Part shown: in pieces, positions 1 to 6,570 of the stretch
Numbering within the stretch: the stretch's first letter is position 1
Layout: each line of letters begins with the position of its first letter
Assembly: GCA_900552585.1 (NCBI GenBank)
Contig: USAB01000031.1
Location: forward strand, 1 to 18,475
Origin: an uncultured Coriobacteriaceae bacterium
GTDB lineage: Bacteria; Actinomycetota; Coriobacteriia; Coriobacteriales; Eggerthellaceae
Length of the DNA: 18,475 nucleotides
Direction of reading: 5' to 3'
Notes under the pieces: generated by a model
What the model saw: only the letters and a program-made list of their open reading frames with translations
Told to the model about the DNA's origin: nothing
Databases searched by the model: none
Program-made: the position numbers and the translations under genes

Positions 1-1756
1 CCTGCTGGATGCGGGCCTCCGTACGGGTGTCCACCGAACTGGTAGCTTCATCGAGGATCAGGATCTTAGGGTCAGCCAGGATGGCTCTGGCGATCGTGAG
101 GAGCTGTTTCTGGCCCTGAGATACGTTGCTAGCTTCTTCGTTGAGGATCATGTTGTATCCGCTTGGAAGAGTCTGGACGAAACGGTGTACGTGAGCAGCT
201 TTGGCTGCGGCTACGACTTCTTCGTGGGTGGCATCGAGTTTTCCATATTTGATATTATCTTCGATGCTTCCCTTGAACAGCCAGGTATCCTGCAACACCA
301 TGGCGAACTGCAAGCGCAAATCGCCGCGGCGGTAGTCGCGTATGTCCGCACCGTTTATGCGAATTGCCCCGCCGTCCACGTCGTAGAAGCGCATGAGCAG
401 CTTCACCATGGTCGACTTCCCGGCACCGGTGGGGCCCACCAGCGCCACGGTCTGGCCGCGCCTCACCCGTGCAGAAAAGTCGCGGATGACCGGCTTGTCG
501 GGCTTGTAGCCGAAACGCACATGGTCGAACTCGATGGAATCCACCTCTGCAGGTGCGGGCAGCGCATGCCGGTCATCCGGCACCTCTTCGGGCTCCTCCA
601 GGAAGCGGAACACGCGCTCGGCGGCTGCCGCCATGGACTGGAACATGTTCGACACTTGCGCCAGCTGCGTGATGGGCTGGCTGAGGTTCTTCACGTACTG
701 GATGCTGGCCTGGATATCGCCGATCGTGATGATGCCCTGGATAGCCAGCGCCGACCCGGCAATGGCCACAGCCACGTAACCGGCATTCGCCACCATGTTC
801 ATAAGAGGCATCATCAGGCCGGACAGGAACTGCGAACGCCACGCCGATTCATACAGCATGTCGTTGTCCTCGTCGAAGCACCGGCGCATTTCGTCTTCGC
901 GGTTGAACGCCTTGATGACCGTTTGGCCGGCGTAATCCTCCTCCACCTGGCCGTTCACGCGTCCCAAGTACTCCTGCTGCGCGAAGAAGTACTTCTGCGA
1001 ACGCTTCACCACCAGCATAATCAGCACGGCGGACACGGGAATGACCAGCACGGATATCAGCGTGATCAACGGGCTGATGGTCAGCATCAGCACGATAATG
1101 CCGATAACGGTGGCAACAGATGTGATCAACGTGGTCACGCTCTGGTTCAGGCTCTGGCCCAGCGTGTCCACGTCGTTCGTGATACGCGACAGCGTATCCC
1201 CGATGGGGTGCGACTCGAAATGCGCAAGCGGCATGCGGTTGATCTTCGCCGCAATGTCATTGCGCAGCTTGAAGCACAGGCGCTGTGTGATCGTGGTCAT
1301 GATCCAGCCTTGCGCGAACTGCAGTACGGACGCAACCACGTACAGGATCAGCACCGTCGTCAGAATCGTGGCGATAGCGGAGAAATCGATGTCGCCCATG
1401 CCCGCGATCTTCGCCACCAGGCCGTTCGAAAGCTCCGTGGTGGCTTCGCCCAGCACCTTCGGGCCCACGACGTTGAACACCGTCGACCCCACGGCCAGCA
1501 CCATCACGCCCGCGATGGCGAACTTGTAGGCGCCCAGGTAGCGCACCAGCTTGGACACACTGCCTTTGAAATCCTGCGCCTTCTCGCCGGGCATCATGTG
1601 CCCGGCGGGGCCATGCGGGCCGCCGCCGCGCGGCTTGCTCCCCTCCTGCACGCCGCCTTTCGCCCGGCGCGCCCGGCGTGCATCGGCCGCAGCGGCCATG
1701 CGTTCCCGCTGGGCCGCGCGCTTCGCCTTGCGCTCTTCGCTTGTCACTCGGCTCAT
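1..1756 (-). CDS. Heterodimeric ABC exporter subunit (permease-ATPase), catalytic-Glu half; C-terminus cut by window edge
   Basis: Half-size ABC exporter: one six-helix membrane domain fused to one ATPase domain, expected in the cytoplasmic membrane pumping a lipophilic compound or peptide outward. It begins with ATG at 1756 and is open to the window edge, giving 585 codons; roughly the last 40-50 residues (including the H-loop) are missing. The first ~60 residues are an Arg/Lys/Ala/Gly-rich tail before the first helix. Visible motifs are Walker A GPTGAGKST (~residues 438-446), Q-loop VLQDTWLF, signature VSQGQ (~543) and Walker B ILILDEATSSVD (~560-572), with the normal catalytic Glu. Its ATG overlaps the TGA of the upstream ABC gene (ATGA, 1753-1756), so the two are translationally coupled. 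The pairing of a full Walker B with a variant signature here, against the opposite in the partner, is the TM287/288-type heterodimer pattern. Substrate unknown. Confidence 0.93.
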   Translation of the reverse strand, partial: MSRVTSEERKAKRAAQRERMAAAADARRARRAKGGVQEGSKPRGGGPHGPAGHMMPGEKAQDFKGSVSKLVRYLGAYKFAIAGVMVLAVGSTVFNVVGPKVLGEATTELSNGLVAKIAGMGDIDFSAIATILTTVLILYVVASVLQFAQGWIMTTITQRLCFKLRNDIAAKINRMPLAHFESHPIGDTLSRITNDVDTLGQSLNQSVTTLITSVATVIGIIVLMLTISPLITLISVLVIPVSAVLIMLVVKRSQKYFFAQQEYLGRVNGQVEEDYAGQTVIKAFNREDEMRRCFDEDNDMLYESAWRSQFLSGLMMPLMNMVANAGYVAVAIAGSALAIQGIITIGDIQASIQYVKNLSQPITQLAQVSNMFQSMAAAAERVFRFLEEPEEVPDDRHALPAPAEVDSIEFDHVRFGYKPDKPVIRDFSARVRRGQTVALVGPTGAGKSTMVKLLMRFYDVDGGAIRINGADIRDYRRGDLRLQFAMVLQDTWLFKGSIEDNIKYGKLDATHEEVVAAAKAAHVHRFVQTLPSGYNMILNEEASNVSQGQKQLLTIARAILADPKILILDEATSSVDTRTEARIQQ

Positions 1757-3918
1757 TGCGCACCTCCCCGTGCAAGCTCCGCATCCGTCAGCTGCGACTC
1801 CGCGATCTCCCGGTAAACCCGGCACGTGGCCAGCAGCTCCTCATGCGTGCCCTTGCCCGCGATACGGCCCTCGTCCAATACCAATATCTGGTCTGCATGC
1901 AGTACGGTGGCAATGCGCTGCGCCACGATGATCACGGTGGCATCGCCGCTCTCCTTCGACAGCGCCGCACGCAGCTTCATGTCCGTCTTGTAATCGAGAG
2001 CAGAGAAGCTGTCGTCGAACAGCAGGATGCGGGCGTTCGATGCCAGGGCGCGCGCAATGCCCAAGCGTTGCTTCTGACCGCCCGAGACATTCGTGCCGCC
2101 CTGTGCTATCGGGGCTGCAAACTGCCCCTCCTTGTTCAAGATGAAATCGTCTGCCTGCGCGATGGACGCCGCCTTGCGCATGCGCGCGTCGTCTACCTGC
2201 GGCCCGGCGAACTTCAGATTGCTCTCGATGGTGCCGGAGAAGAGCACGCCCTTCTGCGGAACGTAGCCGATGCGGGCGCGCAAGTCAGATTGCCGCACGT
2301 CGCGCACGTCCACGCCGTCGATGCGCACAGCTCCTTGCGTGGCATCGTAGAAGCGCGGTATCAGGTTCAGCAGCGTGGACTTGCCGGAGCCCGTGGAGCC
2401 GATGATCGCCGTCGTCTTGCCCGGCTGCGCCGTGAAACTGATGTCGTGCAGCGTGTCCAGCTCGGCCGTTCCGTAACGGAACGACACGTGGTCGAATTCC
2501 ACCGTGCCGGCAGAGGCGCCTGCCGCGCGTTCCGCCTCGGCGAAGTCCACCGGGTCGGCAGGATCCGTGATGCTTGCCTCCGTATTCAGCACCTCTTCCA
2601 CGCGGCCCGCCGCAACGGCGGCACGCGGCAGCATGATGGTGATGACGGACAGCATGAGGAACGACATGATGATGATCATGGAGTACGTGATGAACGCGAT
2701 CATGTCGCCCACCTGCATCGCGCCCATATCTATCTGCTGGCCGGCGGTCCAGACAATCAGCACGCTCACGGCGTTCATGACAATCATCAGCAGCGGCTGC
2801 ATGGCGGACATGACGCGATTCGTGAACAGCTGCGTCTTCATCAGGTCGCCGCTGGCCGCCTCGAAGCGCTTCTGCTCGTAGTTTTCGCGGCGAAATGCGC
2901 GGATGACGGACACGCCCGTCAGGATCTCGCGTGCCACCAGGTTCACCCTGTCGATAAGCCTCTGCATGATGCGGAACCTCGGCATCGTCAGCGCCATCAG
3001 CACGGCCACGCCGCCGGAGATGACCAGCACCGCCAGTACGATTATCCAGGTCATGTTCGAGTTCGTCTGCGCCACCATGACCACGCCGCCGATGCCCAGA
3101 ATGGGCGCGTACAACACCATACGCATCAGGAACACGGACACCATCTGGATCTGCTGGATGTCATTCGTGGAACGGGTGATCAACGACGCCGTCGAGAACT
3201 TGTTTATCTCTGCATGCGAGAACGACATGACCTTCGCGAACAGGCGCCGTCGCAGATCGCGGCCGATCTTTGCCGCCGTGCGGCTGGCAATGAGGCCGAT
3301 CAGCGCCGCAGCCACAACCATGAGCAGCGTCATCAGCAGCATCATACCGCCTTCGCGGAATAGATACGCCATCTGCATGTCGTCCACGCTCATGCCCAGG
3401 GCTTCATATTCCGTCGCATCATAGCTGATAGCACGCTGCTTGACGATGGTGCCCTCCATGTCTCCCAGCTTGTCCTCTATCGTGCGTTTGCCCTGCGCTA
3501 TCTGCGCATCGGATACGTGCCCGGCTTCCGCCGCGGCCTTCATCTGCGCCAACTCGCTTGACTGCACATCCGAGGCATACGCCAGAATGGCCAGCGGAAG
3601 CGCCTCGGCGTCATCCAATTCGCCTATGCGCGCCCGGCCGTCGTCCGTCAGGCGGTAATTGCCGTCTGCGCCCTTCTCATAAGATTTCGTGAATAAATCG
3701 CGCTGATCGGGGTCCACCAGCAGCATCAGATAATCGTACGTCTCGCTCCTCATGTCCGTCAGCGCCGCATGCTCGATGCCCTTCTGCTGAATGCCCACGT
3801 CCACGATATCGGACGTGTAATTCGGCAGCGAAAGGTCGCAGAATGCCTGCACGAACAGCAGCGCGACAATGCCCAACAACGCGGTTTTGTGCGTGAAGAG
3901 ATATGTAAAAAGCCGCAT
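1753..3918 (-). CDS. Heterodimeric ABC exporter subunit (permease-ATPase), degenerate-site half
   Basis: A 721-residue half exporter, membrane domain then ATPase, partner of the next gene. Walker A is GSTGSGKST (507-515), Q-loop Q555, signature VSGGQ (611-615), Walker B ILLFDD (631-636). The catalytic Glu is Asp636, and the switch His of the H-loop is Gln667 (VAQRIAT), so this subunit should contribute the non-hydrolytic ATP site while lending its intact signature to the partner. It is longer than the usual ~580 residues because about 150 residues (roughly 35-188), mostly hydrophilic and helix-like, separate the first and second membrane helices. With the usual topology this would be an extracytoplasmic domain. 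ATG at 3918 lies 3 bases after the MarR stop and is preceded by AGGGAG. This is the middle gene of a MarR-ABC-ABC operon, probably drug or antimicrobial efflux; substrate not predictable. Confidence 0.95.
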   Translation of the reverse strand: MRLFTYLFTHKTALLGIVALLFVQAFCDLSLPNYTSDIVDVGIQQKGIEHAALTDMRSETYDYLMLLVDPDQRDLFTKSYEKGADGNYRLTDDGRARIGELDDAEALPLAILAYASDVQSSELAQMKAAAEAGHVSDAQIAQGKRTIEDKLGDMEGTIVKQRAISYDATEYEALGMSVDDMQMAYLFREGGMMLLMTLLMVVAAALIGLIASRTAAKIGRDLRRRLFAKVMSFSHAEINKFSTASLITRSTNDIQQIQMVSVFLMRMVLYAPILGIGGVVMVAQTNSNMTWIIVLAVLVISGGVAVLMALTMPRFRIMQRLIDRVNLVAREILTGVSVIRAFRRENYEQKRFEAASGDLMKTQLFTNRVMSAMQPLLMIVMNAVSVLIVWTAGQQIDMGAMQVGDMIAFITYSMIIIMSFLMLSVITIMLPRAAVAAGRVEEVLNTEASITDPADPVDFAEAERAAGASAGTVEFDHVSFRYGTAELDTLHDISFTAQPGKTTAIIGSTGSGKSTLLNLIPRFYDATQGAVRIDGVDVRDVRQSDLRARIGYVPQKGVLFSGTIESNLKFAGPQVDDARMRKAASIAQADDFILNKEGQFAAPIAQGGTNVSGGQKQRLGIARALASNARILLFDDSFSALDYKTDMKLRAALSKESGDATVIIVAQRIATVLHADQILVLDEGRIAGKGTHEELLATCRVYREIAESQLTDAELARGGAQ

Positions 3919-3921
3919 GCG

Positions 3922-4542
3922 CTACTCCCTTCTCTCGCCGCAGCGCGCGTCCACATCCCTGAACGGGGGATGTGGGGGGAACGGCGGGTTGCCGCCGGTT
4001 AATTCGGGATGGCGCTTCTCCATAACGGCAAGTGCCCGCTGCATGGCACCGGCCAGCTGCCCCGCCTCGGCCGCAAACGCCCCCAGGCGTTCCGCGCCGA
4101 AGTCATCGGCGATAAGACTCGCGAACTCCTGCAGCAGGTCGCGCCCGCGCGCTCGTTCGCGCTCGCCGGCATCCGTCAGCGTCCCCCGCGTCTCCCGACG
4201 GTCGGTCGGGTCCTGCCGGCGCGTGATGAGCCCCCGCTTCTCCAGCGTGCCCAGCAGGCGCGACGTTGCAGGCATCGACGAATGCAGGGCGTGCGCCAAG
4301 TCGGATACGGCAATACCGCCCGCCTGCCCCGCCGCCTGCGTCGTGCACGGCTGGAGGCCGCACCCCGCATCGACCGGCAGCTGCCCGTTGTGCACGGGCG
4401 CTCCACCTCGGCCGATGACTTCCAATGCCACCTGGGACTTTTCAGGACGCAGCTTCCATGCCGACCGCATCTGCACATGGTGCAGGTCATGCATCGATCT
4501 CAGCAGCGCCTCCAATTCGTCCGACTGCTCATCCTTCGGCAA
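3922..4542 (-). CDS. MarR-family transcriptional regulator with Cys-containing insertion
   Basis: A 206-residue winged-helix regulator. The DNA-binding part is clear: AVSDLAHALHSSMPATSRLL (78-97) is the helix-turn-helix, followed by the MarR wing DPTDRRETRG (111-120) and a long dimerisation helix. The start is TTG at 4542, chosen because AAGGAGG (4548-4554, minus strand) lies 5 bases upstream. Between helix 2 and the HTH there are about 30 extra residues (about 45-77), rich in Gly and with Cys61 and Cys66, absent from ordinary MarR proteins. The C-terminus is Pro-rich. It is the first gene of an operon with two ABC exporter genes (3-base gap), so it most likely represses its own operon and is released by a substrate of the exporter. 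The palindrome over its promoter fits autoregulation. Confidence 0.9.
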   Translation of the reverse strand: MPKDEQSDELEALLRSMHDLHHVQMRSAWKLRPEKSQVALEVIGRGGAPVHNGQLPVDAGCGLQPCTTQAAGQAGGIAVSDLAHALHSSMPATSRLLGTLEKRGLITRRQDPTDRRETRGTLTDAGERERARGRDLLQEFASLIADDFGAERLGAFAAEAGQLAGAMQRALAVMEKRHPELTGGNPPFPPHPPFRDVDARCGERRE

Positions 4543-4575
4543 CGGCGCCTCCTTCTATTGGCTTTCAGCGTCCCA

Positions 4576-4613
4576 AATATATGACCTTGTTAATAGTTGT
4601 CAATGTTAACTAT
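4576..4613 (-). promoter_or_regulatory. Promoter of the MarR-ABC operon with overlapping palindromic operator
   Basis: Minus-strand hexamers TTGACA (4598-4603) and TATATT (4576-4581) are separated by 16 bases, close to the sigma-70 consensus and correctly placed before the TTG start at 4542. The -35 hexamer sits inside a 21-base inverted repeat, ATAGTT-N9-AACTAT (4593-4613). A second overlapping dyad is GTTAA-N12-TTAAC (4589-4610). MarR proteins typically bind such AT-rich dyads of about 20 bases, so repression by blocking RNA polymerase is the natural reading. The assignment to this MarR protein is inferred from position. Confidence 0.7.
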
Positions 4614-4727
4614 CTAATCGCCATACTTCACGGAAACGGAAAAGCGCACCGCGCTCCCGCATCCGCATACGACGACCCGCACCGCGCGCAGACGACCGGT
4701 TTTCGGCTCATGACCCGGTTAAGCAAT

Positions 4728-4751
4728 CGTCAACTTTTGTAAAACCAGACG
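4728..4751. repeat. Imperfect dyad upstream of the beta-helix gene
   Basis: A 24-base element with CGTC-N3-TTTT-N2-AAAA-N3-GACG symmetry (8 of 12 positions paired). It lies about 90 bases before the start codon and upstream of a CATAAT hexamer (4795-4800) that could be a -10 box. It could be an operator for the beta-helix gene. The symmetry is imperfect, so confidence is low. Confidence 0.25.
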
Positions 4752-4839
4752 TTCCCCCGACGAATTTCGGCCGACTCCTGAAAATCGCAGGGGACATAAT
4801 GATGCCGTGGGATAACCCAAGGGATAGAGGAGGAAACGA

Positions 4840-6159
4840 ATGTCTATTCATCTGAAAGCCGCATTCTGCACCGGGCTCCTTGCCTGCCTTATGGCCTGCG
4901 GGGTGTGCCTGGCGTTCGCCGACACGCCGCCCACAGACGCCGCATACAAGGATGCGCTGAGCAGCCCGCAGAAAGTCGCGTACGCGAACGGCCAGATAGC
5001 GTATTTCAACATCGCCGTGAAGGGCGGCCACAAGTTCGTCCAGGAAGCGTATGTCGACGCGAACAAGGACGGCAAGTTCCAGGACGGCGAGCGGGCGAAG
5101 GTCGTGGGCTTCAAGGCATACCCGAACAGCCAGACCGCCTACTTCACATACAAGAGCAACCGCTACTACACGCGTGACGTGGAAGCCCGCGCCAACAAGA
5201 ACGGCGACTTCCTGAAGCAGACCATCAAAGGCAGTGCGAAGAAGACCGTCATCCTGCCGAAGCAGACCATCAAGCTCAACGGCGGCTTCGAGCCGGGCAG
5301 CAACACGAAGGTCATCGCCACCGGCGCTACCATCAAGGGCGCGAAGGGGAAAATCAACCTGATCAAGCTGAACAGCGCCAGCGCGAAGAACCCCGTCCAG
5401 AACGTTTCGTTCAAGGGCGGCACGTGGCGCACGTATGAGAAGAACGGCTCCACCAGCTCATCCACGTTCTCCGTGGTCTGCGCGAAGAACATCACGTTCG
5501 ACAGCATGGACGTGAACTGCTCCAGCCAGTACTACTGCATGCAGATCTTCGGCAGCTCGAACGTGAAGGTCAACAACTGCACCATCACAGCCTCCGGCTC
5601 CTGGAAGAAGACGTACCTGAAGGGCGCCATCCGCATCGACTCCTCGTTCAACGGAAGCAAGGCGGCCGACAAGAAGCGCGGCTGCTCGAACATCACCATC
5701 TCGGGCAACAAGATTGTGGGCAACACCGCCGTCAGCGTGAACCAGTGGGATCCGAAGCGCGCCGGCGTCTACCATAAGAACATCAAGATCACGAACAACA
5801 AGCTCACGGCGAAGGGCTCCGGCGCCCCCGCGATCAACATGAGCAATGCGGCCGGGTTCACCATCACGGGCAACACCATCACCAGCGCGTCCGGCGTCGG
5901 CATTGCCGTGGGCAACTACGGGAAGAAGTCGTCTGCGTACGCGAAGTCCACGGGCATCATCGCGAAGAACACCGTCAAGGCAAAGAAGCGCTGCATTGCG
6001 CCGAACACGTGGGCGAAGAACTATAAGGCGAAGAAGCTCATCGTCACGGGCAATAAGCTCGCCAGCAAGGCCGGCAAGAGCGCCGCAGCGAAGAAGAGCG
6101 AGCTGAAGAAGGTTGCGAAAAGCGTCACGTACTCGAAGAACACGCTGAAGCGCGCCTAG
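4840..6159 (+). CDS. Secreted right-handed parallel beta-helix protein with EF-hand-like loop
   Basis: A 439-residue exported protein. ATG at 4840 follows AGAGGAGG (4826-4833) by 6 bases. The N-terminus is a signal peptide with likely signal peptidase I cleavage after AFA27; a weak lipobox (LMAC20) makes a lipoprotein a less likely alternative. Residues 28-125 form a small domain with DANKDGKFQDGE (73-84), which fits all metal-ligand positions of an EF-hand calcium loop. From about 135 onward there are repeated short strands with Asn turns (for example NITISGNKIVGN and FTITGNTITSASG), typical of pectate-lyase-like parallel beta-helices. No LPXTG anchor or C-terminal membrane helix is seen. 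The protein is very Lys- and Asn-rich, especially at the C-terminus. It stands alone between two promoters and a terminator. Polysaccharide binding or cleavage at the cell surface is possible, but no catalytic residues could be assigned. Confidence 0.85.
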   Translation: MSIHLKAAFCTGLLACLMACGVCLAFADTPPTDAAYKDALSSPQKVAYANGQIAYFNIAVKGGHKFVQEAYVDANKDGKFQDGERAKVVGFKAYPNSQTAYFTYKSNRYYTRDVEARANKNGDFLKQTIKGSAKKTVILPKQTIKLNGGFEPGSNTKVIATGATIKGAKGKINLIKLNSASAKNPVQNVSFKGGTWRTYEKNGSTSSSTFSVVCAKNITFDSMDVNCSSQYYCMQIFGSSNVKVNNCTITASGSWKKTYLKGAIRIDSSFNGSKAADKKRGCSNITISGNKIVGNTAVSVNQWDPKRAGVYHKNIKITNNKLTAKGSGAPAINMSNAAGFTITGNTITSASGVGIAVGNYGKKSSAYAKSTGIIAKNTVKAKKRCIAPNTWAKNYKAKKLIVTGNKLASKAGKSAAAKKSELKKVAKSVTYSKNTLKRA

Positions 6160-6203
6160 GAACGCGCCCATCGTCTTCTGACAATCAGCGCCTCCTGTTG
6201 TAT

Positions 6204-6244
6204 CGGGTCGCCGCTCCCTCCGGGGCGGCGGCCCGCCTCGTTTT
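6204..6244 (+). terminator. Rho-independent terminator after the beta-helix gene
   Basis: An 11-bp stem (6204-6214 with 6225-6235, one G-U pair) and a 10-base loop begin 45 bases after the stop codon. They are followed by CCTCGTTTT. The T-tract is short and offset, but the stem is very GC-rich. Confidence 0.7.
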
Positions 6245-6364
6245 CAGACGCACCGCACGATGTTGTGCGCGAACAGATTTCTTACTCTATAAATACGGTG
6301 CTTATGTGAACTTTTCGGCATCTGGCCCCGCTATTATTTCCGTCCATATTTTTTGCTCCAAAAG

Positions 6365-6390
6365 ATAAGTAAAATAAATATACTTATATA
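6365..6390 (+). promoter_or_regulatory. AT-rich promoter region with a 7-9-7 palindrome before the enoate reductase leader
   Basis: ATAAGTA (6365-6371) and TACTTAT (6381-6387) form a perfect 7-bp inverted repeat with a 9-base spacer. The second arm overlaps -10-like hexamers TATACT (6379-6384) and TATATA (6385-6390). A transcript from either would start around 6391-6398, only a few bases before the leader stem at 6402. No convincing -35 box is present, which fits activator-dependent or weak basal transcription. The regulator bound here is unknown. In the same gap, 6246-6364 holds nothing recognisable beyond AT-rich sequence. Confidence 0.5.
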
Positions 6391-6401
6391 GACATCTGGG
6401 A

Positions 6402-6516
6402 GATGCCTTGGTTTCCCATGCGGTTCAAACCCTTGGAGCGGTTTCCGAAGCGGCGAGCCGCCGTTGGTTTCCGCCGACCTGCGGAAAGAGCCCCAAGGTT
6501 CTGCGCCGAAGGCATC
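6402..6516 (+). promoter_or_regulatory. Structured GC-rich 5' leader RNA of the enoate reductase (class not recognised)
   Basis: The leader is closed by an exact 8-bp pairing of GATGCCTT (6402-6409) with AAGGCATC (6509-6516). Inside are a perfect 7-bp hairpin TTTCCGC/GCGGAAA (6468-6487), a hairpin GCGGC-GA-GCCGC (6450-6461), a long-range pairing CCTTGG/CCAAGG (6431-6436 with 6493-6498), and an alternative GGTTT/AAACC hairpin (6410-6414 with 6427-6431) that would compete with it. GGTTTCC occurs three times (6410, 6440, 6466). The fold begins almost at the predicted transcription start and ends about 55 bases before the TTG start. I see no hallmark of T-box, TPP, FMN, cobalamin, SAM or c-di-GMP riboswitches. 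The region is also open in frame with the reductase, but that reading is judged non-coding. A cis-regulatory RNA is the best interpretation; the ligand is unknown. Confidence 0.5.
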
Positions 6517-6533
6517 AAACAGTGTTGGAAAAC

Positions 6534-6548
6534 TTCGCGAATCGCGAA
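6534..6548. repeat. Palindrome TTCGCGA-A-TCGCGAA just upstream of the enoate reductase RBS
   Basis: A perfect 7-1-7 palindrome between the leader fold and the Shine-Dalgarno sequence (AAAGGGG, 6559-6565). It can form a short RNA hairpin, or act as a protein site on DNA. Its placement about 10 bases before the ribosome binding site suggests a role in translation initiation or anti-terminator pairing, though no partner strand was found. Confidence 0.4.
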
Positions 6549-6570
6549 TGCGTTACCGAAAGGGGTTGTT

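Noticed and set aside
185..3363. Long plus-strand open frames (543 and 561 codons) opposite the ABC exporter genes
   Set aside because: The minus strand encodes clear ABC proteins with all motifs; the plus-strand products are His/Arg-rich low-complexity shadows.
5458..6171. 237-codon minus-strand frame opposite the beta-helix gene
   Set aside because: Arg/Val/Asp/Ala-rich shadow with no motif; the plus strand has a signal peptide, ribosome binding site and beta-helix repeats.
6402..6516. tRNA, T-box, FMN, TPP or cobalamin riboswitch as identity of the leader
   Set aside because: None of the diagnostic conserved strings (for example CTGAGA of TPP, the B12 box, the T-box sequence, or the FMN core) is present. 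It is left as an unassigned structured leader.
6403..6570. 56-residue N-terminal extension of the enoate reductase
   Set aside because: Family members begin at the YEPIKIGN region. The extension is Arg-rich with no domain, coincides with base-paired leader structure, and a TTG with a good Shine-Dalgarno sequence stands at the expected start.
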